From Aquifex aeolicus (GTDB taxonomy: Bacteria; Aquificota; Aquificia; Aquificales; Aquificaceae): a stretch of 19,330 nt of DNA. Position 1 is the stretch's first letter. Every line of letters begins with the position of its first letter. Under the pieces are notes generated by a model, which saw only the letters and a program-made list of their open reading frames with translations, was not told the DNA's origin and ran no database searches. Both the position numbers and the translations under genes were made by a program. Positions 1 through 6,234 of the stretch are shown piece by piece. The stretch spans positions 1 to 19,330 of the forward strand of contig DQTK01000020.1 of the NCBI GenBank assembly GCA_015662815.1, written 5' to 3'.

Positions 1-1
1 C

Positions 2-963
2 GATGAAATAATAGATGTCAAAAGATGTAGGGAGCTGGGTATACCTGTAATAAGAAGGGAAGTAGGAGGCGGAGCAGTTCTACTTCATGAAAATCAAGTG
101 TTTTATCAACTAATAATAAACAAGAAGAAAGTTCCCTTTAAAGTAATAGAAGCTTGTCAAAAGTTTTCCAAGCCTGTGATAGAAGTTTATAGAAAACTCA
201 GAGTAGAAGTAGAGTATAAGCCTGTAAATGACCTCGTAGTGGCGAGAAACAAGAAAAAGATTTAGGGACAAGGTGCGACGGATATAGAGGATTCATTTGT
301 ATTTGTGGGAGGAATACTACTCAGATTTAACACAAAACTTATGGTCGAGCTGTCTAAAGTACCCGAAGAGAAGTTCAGAGACAAGATTTATAAAAACTTA
401 GAGGAAAATATAACTTGGGTTGAAAGGAAAACCGGCAGACTTCCTTCCTACGAAGAGGTTGAAGAGCTCCTAATAGAGGGATTCTCAAAGATAATAGACT
501 TTAAAGGGGAATCCGAGGTTCCAGAAGAAGCTATAGAACTTGCCGATAAACTAAAAGGTGAATTTACTTCAAAGGAAGTGCTCTTTGAAGAAAACACAGA
601 GCTATAAAGCTAAAGGAAGGGGTTTTCCTTAGAACAGGTCTTCATAAGGCGAAAGGGGGATTGATTAGAGCCGAAATTTATACCGGCGGTGAAAAAATCG
701 TCCGAGCAAAAATCTGTGGAGATTTTACCCTTTACCCTAAAGGAAAATTAAAGGAGTTAGAAAAATACCTCGAAGGTGTAAAATTTGAAAGGGAAGAAGT
801 AAAAAAGATTTTGGAAGATTTCATGAAGGAAGTAGAATTTCCCGGTGTGGAAAACGGAAGACCTGCTTATTGCTATTTACGGAGGTTGAAACCTATTTAT
901 CTTTATTATCACTCCTTCTTTTCCCTTTTCTATCTTCTTAATCGTATGAACCTCGTAGATTAA
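2..963 (+). pseudogene. Lipoate-protein ligase A-like gene, 5' end outside window, broken by an amber codon and a frame change
   Basis: The frame starting at base 2 reads RREVGGGAVLLHENQVFYQL, the RR..GGGAV..H signature of the LplA/LipB/BirA fold, then VNDLVVARNKKKI, the lipoate-adenylate loop. An in-frame TAG (263-265) sits where the family has the small residue of K-I-[SAG]-G. The same frame resumes with GQGATDIEDSFVFVGGILL and runs to TAA at 605-607. The C-terminal accessory domain continues one frame over from about 589 (HKAKGGLIRAEI at about 643-678, then CGDFTLYP), with no good start codon except a TTG at 661. Similarity fades near EFPGVE (about 855), and the rest to 963 lies antisense to rusA. 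Known: LplA-type ligases attach lipoate to carrier proteins, and some organisms encode ligase and accessory domain separately. Inferred: inactive unless the amber is read through. A sequencing error is the alternative. Confidence 0.8.
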
Positions 964-1248
964 ATTGTCGTTCTTTATAATGCCTGCTTTCTCCATAACG
1001 TCCCACAGGGATTTAAGCATGTTGTCTATATCCCTTTTTCTCCTGTTAGGGAGTATTAAGGTTATATCAACGGATATTTCGTAATCTATAGGTTCTCCGG
1101 TATACTGTTGTTTTAATTCCCAAACAGCTCTTACTTCCCAGTTTGTAATTCTGGGCGGCTTAAAAACCCTACCACCCTTCCGTCTTATATATCTATTGCT
1201 TTTAGGTACAGGAAGTTTGGACAATACAAGCTCTATCTCACCCATCAT
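877..1248 (-). CDS. rusA: RusA-family Holliday junction resolvase
   Basis: 123 residues, close to E. coli RusA (120). The core RKRDIDNMLKSLWD followed by KNDN places D73, D75, K79 and D94, matching the essential D70, D72, K76 and D91 of E. coli RusA with a constant offset of 3. All catalytic residues are therefore present. RusA is a dimeric Mg2+-dependent nuclease that cuts four-way junctions symmetrically; it is typically phage-derived, and an A. aeolicus RusA has been shown to resolve junctions. The start is one of two adjacent ATGs (the outer ends at 1248), with no Shine-Dalgarno; an in-frame stop two codons upstream fixes the 5' limit. Its 3' end overlaps the lipoate ligase remnant convergently by 87 nt. 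No other phage genes lie nearby, so this looks like a single acquired or domesticated gene. Confidence 0.9.
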   Translation of the reverse strand: MMGEIELVLSKLPVPKSNRYIRRKGGRVFKPPRITNWEVRAVWELKQQYTGEPIDYEISVDITLILPNRRKRDIDNMLKSLWDVMEKAGIIKNDNLIYEVHTIKKIEKGKEGVIIKINRFQPP

Positions 1249-1250
1249 GA

Positions 1251-1294
1251 ACTAACGCAAAACTAACGAAAAACTAACACATAGCTAACACTCG
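1251..1294. repeat. Four tandem 11-bp units with ACTAAC core
   Basis: ACTAAC occurs at 1251-1256, 1262-1267 and 1273-1278, with GCTAAC at 1284-1289. The period is exactly 11 bp, so all copies face the same side of the helix. The array lies between the divergent rusA (ATG ends at 1248) and lipoprotein (ATG at 1339) genes, just upstream of a TATACT at 1303-1308. Direct repeats at 11-bp pitch are typical of OmpR/PhoB-type regulator sites; that assignment here is inference. Confidence 0.6.
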
Positions 1295-1302
1295 GTAATT
1301 AA

Positions 1303-1308
1303 TATACT
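1303..1308 (+). promoter_or_regulatory. Possible -10 box (TATACT) for the DUF4382 lipoprotein gene
   Basis: TATACT matches the TATAAT consensus at five of six positions and lies 30 bases before the ATG. I see no convincing -35 hexamer; the ACTAAC repeat array occupies that position, which would suit an activator-dependent promoter. A Shine-Dalgarno-like GGGGGT (1328-1333) precedes the start. Confidence 0.35.
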
Positions 1309-1338
1309 TTACAGGAAAAATTAAAAAGGGGGTAGAAA

Positions 1339-2538
1339 ATGGGAAAAAAGGCACTTTTAGCAGGAGCTATATTTATGGGTATTATAGCCTACAACTGCGG
1401 AGGAGGCGGAGGAGGTACTACCTCAACTCTATCGGCGCTGGATCTTTATATAACAGATGCTCAGGCGGATGTGAATCCTTTATCATCTCTCGAAGTTACT
1501 CTATATAGCATCGATTTGTGTAGAGATACAGCTTGTAATGATACCGTAAATGTATTTTCCAGCAATACGGGAGTAACGATAGACCTCACTAATCTCGAAG
1601 GAGTGCTTCACTATATTGCCACCGCACAAGTTCCTCAAGAACAGTTCGAAGCTATGAAGATAGAAGTGGCACAAAGCGGAACAGTTGTATACGACGGCAT
1701 AACCGGAAGCTTTTCACTTAAAAGTGGAGAAAATGTAAGCTGTGATGATACCACACAAAGATGTTCAATAGTGGTTACAGGAGCTGTAAATCCCGCCGTT
1801 AATAATAAACTCTTGGTGGATTTCGATCTTAAAAACTTCCAACTGGATTGTGATGTAGACCAAGCTAACAATACAGTATCCTGTACCGTACAGAGTATGG
1901 TTGTTGTTGCAAGACCTGAAACCCCTCAGAATATTGCCAATAGATTTAAGTTTGAAATGTATGCAATTATTGACCCTCAGCAGATAAATGCACAAAATCA
2001 ATCCAGTTTCCAATGGGGAAATAAGACTTACACTACTCGGATAGGTGATAACACTATTTGTGAAATAAGAGACACGAATTACGTAGGACCAGCTTGTATC
2101 TCTGAACTTCAGCAGTTCAATACGCCCGTATGTCTCAAGTTAAAACTTATAGGAGACCCTGCACAAGCAGACATAATTCAAGACGTTGCTAAATTTGAAG
2201 TGAAAAGTCCGAAGAAATGCGGATATGAAAGTGGAGTAGAATACGACGACGATTACTACGAACACTCTACGAATAAAAGAGAAATTAAGGGAATGTTTGG
2301 GGGTATTAACGGGGATTACATAACTGTAGGAGATAAGAAATTCATGATAACTGACAACACTTACTGTGAAATTGATACAGAAGGTGAGGAAGATAGGTAT
2401 TACGTAGGTAAGAATTGTTTAACTGCTTTTCAGAATATATCTCCTTCTACTTACGTTGAAGTAAAGTACGTTGAGCAAAATGATGAAGATATAGCTTTAG
2501 AAGTGGATATTGAATACGAAGAAGAAGAGTCTTACTAA
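1339..2538 (+). CDS. Putative lipoprotein with DUF4382-like and DUF5666-like domains
   Basis: 399 residues. A signal peptide (about 1-19) leads to Cys20 followed by six glycines. The motif before the Cys (IIAYNC) departs from the usual lipobox, so lipidation is likely but not certain. Residues about 32-190 carry the DUF4382 pattern: DLYITDAQADV, a strand ending in YSIDLC, a TIDLTNLEG segment and a VPQEQFEAMKIEV segment. DUF4382 proteins are surface or periplasmic beta-sandwich proteins of unknown function. The second half holds two related beta-rich units, around FQWGNKTYTTRIGDNTICEI and ITVGDKKFMITDNTYCEI, like DUF5666 repeats. Cysteines are numerous (TYCEID, PKKCGYE, DVSCT-type pairs), suggesting disulfides. 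The C-terminus is very acidic. The start is supported by GGGGGT five bases upstream of ATG. No function is assigned. Confidence 0.75.
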   Translation: MGKKALLAGAIFMGIIAYNCGGGGGGTTSTLSALDLYITDAQADVNPLSSLEVTLYSIDLCRDTACNDTVNVFSSNTGVTIDLTNLEGVLHYIATAQVPQEQFEAMKIEVAQSGTVVYDGITGSFSLKSGENVSCDDTTQRCSIVVTGAVNPAVNNKLLVDFDLKNFQLDCDVDQANNTVSCTVQSMVVVARPETPQNIANRFKFEMYAIIDPQQINAQNQSSFQWGNKTYTTRIGDNTICEIRDTNYVGPACISELQQFNTPVCLKLKLIGDPAQADIIQDVAKFEVKSPKKCGYESGVEYDDDYYEHSTNKREIKGMFGGINGDYITVGDKKFMITDNTYCEIDTEGEEDRYYVGKNCLTAFQNISPSTYVEVKYVEQNDEDIALEVDIEYEEEESY

Positions 2539-2623
2539 TCCTATGAATCCAATGAAGGATATGAAAGGTAAATAAGCCCCCTTCCCCTATTTTTTTATCT
2601 CTTTTTTCTTAAAATTTTTGATA

Positions 2624-3157
2624 ATGAATTTAATTTTTACAACCTTTTTATTTTTTTTCTTTATAGTTTTTTCATCGGAACGAGAAATTCTGGAATTGAT
2701 AGATAAAATAAAATCCGTACCTCCGCATGAAAGATACATATATATGAACCGTTTAAAACTGAAGCTAAGAGAACTAAACGAAGAACAGAGAGAAAAGGTA
2801 ATAAGGGAACTCTATAGAGAGTTTAAGGGAAGATATCATGAAAGAGATGAAGGAGAATACGAAAAAGAGGAAACCCATGAGGGGGGAGAGGAGCCTCCAT
2901 TAAATATAGATGAACGTGAACATGAAGGTATAGATTTTGAATCAGAATATGAAGGTAAATTTACAAAGGAAAAACCTGAGTTCAGAGAGATACCAGAAAG
3001 GGAAGTATACCCCCCTTCCGGTGAAGAACGTCACGAGGAGAGATATGAAGAAAGGGACGAAGGAAAGTATGAAGACAAAGAAGTAGGTTTTGAAAAAGAC
3101 TATGAAAAAGAAGAAAAAAAAGAAGAGAGGGAGGAATACAGAGAAAGAGAAGATTAA
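2624..3157 (+). CDS. Secreted, highly charged Glu/Arg-rich protein
   Basis: I do not recognise a named family. With the ATG at 2624 it is 177 residues; a TTG six bases earlier is also possible. A strong hydrophobic signal peptide (NLIFTTFLFFFFIVFSS) precedes a helical stretch of about 50 residues whose spacing (IYMNRLKLKLRELNEEQREKV) recalls periplasmic helical stress and metal sensors of the CpxP/Spy/ZraP kind, by look only. The rest, from about residue 70, is low-complexity Glu/Arg/Lys/Tyr sequence with a degenerate repeat: RYHERDEGEYEKEE and later RYEERDEGKYEDKE. It lies 25 nt upstream of the beta-barrel gene and in the same run as a two-component pair. Inference: an exported acidic, possibly cation-binding partner of that system. 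There is no clear Shine-Dalgarno site. Confidence 0.6.
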   Translation: MNLIFTTFLFFFFIVFSSEREILELIDKIKSVPPHERYIYMNRLKLKLRELNEEQREKVIRELYREFKGRYHERDEGEYEKEETHEGGEEPPLNIDEREHEGIDFESEYEGKFTKEKPEFREIPEREVYPPSGEERHEERYEERDEGKYEDKEVGFEKDYEKEEKKEEREEYRERED

Positions 3158-3182
3158 AACGGATAAAATTACTTAACACAAA

Positions 3183-3849
3183 ATGTGCAGAAGGGTTATT
3201 TTAGGAGTTATTCTTTTGGGTTTTAGCTGTTCCTTTGGATTTCAGGATTCCGACCTAGACGGTGTGGAAGACAGTGTTGACAAGTGTCCTAATACACCCT
3301 TTTTTTGTAATAGTGGATCAGTACGGATGTCCCGTAAAAGAAATCCCGATAAAGAGGAAAAGGGTAAAGTTTTACTTAAAAACAGGTTTTAGCCACTCGA
3401 AGGATAAAGATGATGAATCCAACAGTATTTCTTATTCCTTGGCAGTATCTTTTAGGAAGTTTTACGTTTCTTATACAATGCGCTATTACACCTACATAAG
3501 AAATGTGGGAAAGGGTCTTGGAAATTCTTCCCTCTACATGAGTTATAGAAAATTTATAAAAAACCTTGGAATATACACGGGTTTAAGAATAACCATCCCG
3601 ACAGCTTCGGAAGATATAAGCTCCAGATACGTAAACTTTACACCTTCCCTTCTCTTTAATTACTTTAAAGGGAAATCCGATTCCTTCTTTTATATTTATA
3701 GAACTTTCCGCGGCAATCCCTCAAGAAGGGATACCTGGTTGTTTTCTTTCGGGTACGGATACAGTTTTTCTCCCGTGTATGCTAACTTTTCGGTGGATTT
3801 TATAGAATCCTCGATAAGAAGTATTTATAACAAAGCTTATCAAGGATGA
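3183..3849 (+). pseudogene. Outer-membrane beta-barrel protein with TSP3-like calcium loop, frameshifted and missing its 3' end
   Basis: The ATG at 3183 begins a signal peptide (VILGVILLGFSCSFGF) followed by DSDLDGVEDSVDKCPNT, a thrombospondin type 3/OmpA-linker calcium loop. The expected continuation (VIVDQYGCPVKEIP) lies in the +1 frame. The switch falls at a run of seven T (3300-3306); six T would keep the frame open. The second frame runs to TGA at 3847-3849 and encodes about 180 residues of alternating aromatic/polar strands (KFYVSYTMRYYTY, GIYTGLRITIP, WLFSFGYGYSFSPVY), typical of a small barrel. The 3' end does not finish like a barrel: by 3842 another frame already encodes the middle of a response regulator, indicating a deletion fusion. 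Either a decayed gene, or slippage at T7 yields a protein; the truncated end favours decay. Confidence 0.7.
3300..3306 (+). other. T7 homopolymer at the barrel-gene frame switch
   Basis: Removing one T joins DKCPNTPFF to VIVDQYGCPVK, restoring the standard CPNT...VD..GCP layout of TSP3 loops. This pins the shift to this run. Confidence 0.75.
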
Positions 3850-4237
3850 TACACCGGCTTTAATAATCAGTGCCCTTACGGACACTTCCACCATAGCGGA
3901 AGGTTTTGAAGCAGGTGCTGAGGATTACATAAAAAACCCTTCGACCCTGAAGAGTTGTTGATAAGGTTAAAAGCCAGACTAAAGAGTGATAAACTCCGGT
4001 ACGGAGAACTTATTTATAAAGATGGTCGCTTCTTTTTGGGGGAGAAAGAGTTAGAGCTCGGAGAGGTGGAAGGGTGCATACTCCTTAAACTTTTGAGAAA
4101 TAGAAGAAAAGTTGTCCCTCTACAACTGCATGAGGAATCCATCTCCCACAGGTTTGAGGGTCATAATAAATACATTGAAGAAAAAGACAAAGCTTAACAT
4201 TCACGCGGTAAAGGGCTCTGGGTATGTCCTTGATTAG
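3842..4237 (+). pseudogene. Remnant of an OmpR-family response regulator (5' half deleted, two or more frameshifts)
   Basis: From 3842 the sequence encodes DDTPALIISALTD...GFEAGAEDYIK, the beta4-alpha4-beta5 part of a receiver domain. The conserved K-P-F after Y-I appears only if one A is added to an A6 run (3931-3936); the next frame then gives PFDPEELLIRLKARLK and a linker. The start of the winged-helix domain follows (ELGEVEGCILLKLLRNRRKVV). Somewhere in about 4110-4170 the frame changes again, and the wing appears as LRVIINTLKKKTKLNIHAVKGSGYVLD, ending at TAG 4235-4237. The phospho-acceptor Asp and the beta1-beta3 region are absent, lost in the junction with the barrel gene. The natural stop overlaps the kinase ATG by 14 nt, typical of coupled regulator-kinase pairs. 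Not functional as it stands. Confidence 0.85.
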
Positions 4238-5307
4238 CAAAATCTTTCCCAAAAATCAATACGAAAAAGAGGCCATTATAAAAGCTTTTCTTATTTTCTT
4301 CATGACTATTGAACTGTTGGTAAGTGTTATATTCATTTTGCTTATAAAAATTGAAATAAGCCATAAAAAGCACAATATATTCTTAGAACTTGTAAACTAC
4401 TCCTATACCTTTAAAGGGGAAAAAGTATAAACTCGAATTAGTTGAAGTAGAAAAGCCCAATCATTTCTATCAATTTATGGAAGATGAAAAGGGACTTTAC
4501 ATAATCATCCCTATACCCGATGTGGAAAAAGATGTCTTCAAAATTATCTATCCAAAAGAAAAGTTTCAAGAAGACGTTAAAGGAATTCTTTACGATTATG
4601 GGTTATATTTCATAGGGTTCACGCTGGTAAACTTAATCCTTTCCTTAGGATTGGCTCTTTACGCTATAACTCCACTGAGAAGAGCTGTTGAACTGGTATC
4701 GGATGTAGCCAGAGATATAGCCCACGATATGAACACACCTATAACAAGTCTGATAACAAACTTGAAACTTTTAAAAAAGAAATACAACGACGAAAGTATA
4801 GACCGTATGGAAATTGCCGTAAACCAGCTAAGATACTTGAGCAAGAATCTAAATCCTCTTACGGACGAACTTCTGTTAAAACAAGAAGAAGTAAATCTGA
4901 AAAAAATGGTCACCGAAGTTTTGAAAGATTTCTCCAGCATGTACCCGGATATAGAGGTAGGGACAGATTTGCAAGATGTAAAAGTCCTTGCAGATAGAAG
5001 AGTAGTAAGAAGAATCTTAGATAATGTAATATCGAATGCATTCAAGCATAACCTAAAGAACGGAAAGGTAAGGATTCTCTTAAGGGAAGGGGAGTTGATA
5101 GTGGAAAACACCTCTAAACCTGTAAGGGATATAAATAAAATATTTGAACGGTTTTACAGGGAATCCCAGAGGGGAATGGGGTTAGGTCTTGCTATAGTAA
5201 AAAGGCTTATTCACGAGCTGGGGTGGAAAGTTAAAGCGGAATATAAGGATAGAGTGTTTAGAATTAAAATAGTTTTTCATGGAAGAAAAGGTAATTATAG
5301 GAATTGA
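4224..5307 (+). pseudogene. Sensor histidine kinase paired with the regulator remnant, single frameshift
   Basis: The ATG at 4224 opens a segment with one membrane helix (AFLIFFMTIELLVSVIFILLI) that stops at 4430. The following frame reads KYKLELVEVEKPNHFYQF and continues through a second membrane helix (YFIGFTLVNLILSLGLALYAI) into the kinase core. One A too many in the run 4420-4424 accounts for the break. The core shows an H-box (ARDIAHDMNTPI, His codon 4723-4725), N-box (RRILDNVISNAFKHN), F-box (KIFERFYRES) and G2-box (GMGLGLAIVKRL). The G1 region is degenerate (VENTSKPV instead of DNGxGI), as in some epsilonproteobacterial-type kinases. Layout: short periplasmic sensor loop between two helices, then the cytoplasmic kinase. 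The 3' end overlaps the Trbp111 gene by 29 nt. Translation restarting inside the second segment (ATG 4477) could yield a soluble kinase core. Confidence 0.8.
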
Positions 5308-5614
5308 AGATTTCTTAAAAGTGGACTTGAGAATTGCAAAGGTAATCTCTGCAGAAAGGGTAGAAGGTTCAGAGAAGCTTTTAAAACTCACCGTTTCTTT
5401 AGGAGACGAGGAAAGAACCATAGTTGCAGGCGTAGCTAAATATTACAATCCTGAGGAACTTATAGGAAAGAGAATAGTTATAGTTGCAAATCTGAAACCC
5501 AGAAAAATATTCGGTATAGAATCTCAAGGGATGTTACTTGCGGCATCCGACGGAGAAAGGCTTTCCGTAGTAGTACCCGATAGAGATATACCTGAAGGGG
5601 CAAAGCTCAGTTGA
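5279..5614 (+). CDS. Trbp111-type tRNA-binding protein (MetRS beta-subunit/C-terminal domain)
   Basis: 111 residues, exactly the length of Trbp111, the structure-specific tRNA-binding protein described from A. aeolicus and the source of its name. The OB-fold signature is clear: DFLKVDLRIAKVISAERVEGSEKLLKL-type N-terminus, GDEERTIVAGVAKYY, then GKRIVIVANLKPRKIFGIESQGMLLAA. It is homologous to the C-terminal dimerisation domain of bacterial methionyl-tRNA synthetase and to yeast Arc1p; in Aquifex, MetRS is split and this type of polypeptide binds the outside corner of L-shaped tRNA as a dimer. Start ATG 5279 lies inside the kinase 3' end with no Shine-Dalgarno, suggesting translational coupling or a promoter inside the kinase remnant. 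The stop overlaps the scpA TTG start. Intact, unlike its upstream neighbours. Confidence 0.93.
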   Translation: MEEKVIIGIEDFLKVDLRIAKVISAERVEGSEKLLKLTVSLGDEERTIVAGVAKYYNPEELIGKRIVIVANLKPRKIFGIESQGMLLAASDGERLSVVVPDRDIPEGAKLS

Positions 5615-6234
5615 AATATTTCCATTTTGAAGAGAAACATCCCTTTTCTCTCATTCTCCCTCTAATAGAAGAGGGAAAGCTTGACCCTTGGAAAGTAGAT
5701 ATAGTTGAGCTGACAAACTTATATATAGAAGAAATAAGGAGAAGGGAACTTCTCGACTTAAGAATCCCGGCAAGGGCTATAGTGGCTGCTTCTTTTCTTT
5801 TGAAAAAGAAAGTAGAGGTTCTCTTTCCCAAGCCTCCGAGAAAACCCGGAGAAAGGAAATATACCCTAAGAGAAATCGCCAGTATGTTTGAAAAAGAGTA
5901 CAAGGAAATAGAGAAAGAACTAAAGGAAAACTTGAAGGAGATACAGATGAATATCAAAAAAAAGAAAATAAGTAAGACTACGAGGAAGAAAAACCGTACA
6001 AAAAAGATAGAAATCCCCGTTCATATCTCAAAATTCGAAGATGTTTTGGAAGAGTTGTGGGAATTTTTCAAGGGTTTAGAAGTAGGTACGCGATTAAAAT
6101 TTTTTGCTTTCCTAAATAAGAAGGATTTTGTTCCCCAGTTTATGGCTTTACTTTATCTCGACTTTGACAATAAAATCAAACTTATCCAAGAAAAACCTTT
6201 CGGGGCTTTAGAAATAGAGATTTTAGAAACCTAA
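5611..6234 (+). CDS. scpA: Segregation and condensation protein A (kleisin)
   Basis: 207 residues, a little short for ScpA (about 240-260). The N-terminal kleisin domain is recognisable: FSLILPLIEEGKLDPWKVDI, ELTNLYIEEI, then AIVAASFLLKKKVEVLFP, matching the D-I..ELT..Y and A..LL..K...L-P pattern of ScpA. A Lys-rich coiled-coil linker (about 90-135) leads to a C-terminal winged helix (FEDVLEELWEFF to EIEILE). ScpA bridges the two SMC heads with ScpB to form the condensin that organises and segregates the chromosome. The TTG start overlaps the TGA of the Trbp111 gene (TTGA), with a GAAGGGG element upstream. The 3' end overlaps the convergent threonine synthase gene by 12 nt. The short loop after the first helix lacks the usual GPLDLLL wording. 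Confidence 0.85.
   Translation: MKYFHFEEKHPFSLILPLIEEGKLDPWKVDIVELTNLYIEEIRRRELLDLRIPARAIVAASFLLKKKVEVLFPKPPRKPGERKYTLREIASMFEKEYKEIEKELKENLKEIQMNIKKKKISKTTRKKNRTKKIEIPVHISKFEDVLEELWEFFKGLEVGTRLKFFAFLNKKDFVPQFMALLYLDFDNKIKLIQEKPFGALEIEILET

Noticed and set aside
263..265. Amber codon as pyrrolysine or other programmed recoding
   Set aside because: No recoding element is visible, lipoate ligases are not known pyrrolysine proteins, and a second frame break downstream points to decay.
877..1248. rusA as the edge of a prophage
   Set aside because: No integrase, capsid, terminase or attachment-site duplication appears nearby.
1251..1294. CRISPR-like array or replication iterons
   Set aside because: Units are only 11 bp with no spacers, and there is no rep gene, cas gene or origin context; regulatory repeats fit better.
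1635..2013. Two antisense frames inside the DUF4382 lipoprotein gene
   Set aside because: No start context or recognisable domains; the plus strand encodes a coherent lipoprotein.
4659..5111. 150-codon antisense frame over the histidine kinase
   Set aside because: The plus frame holds clear H, N, F and G boxes, so the antisense frame is a shadow.
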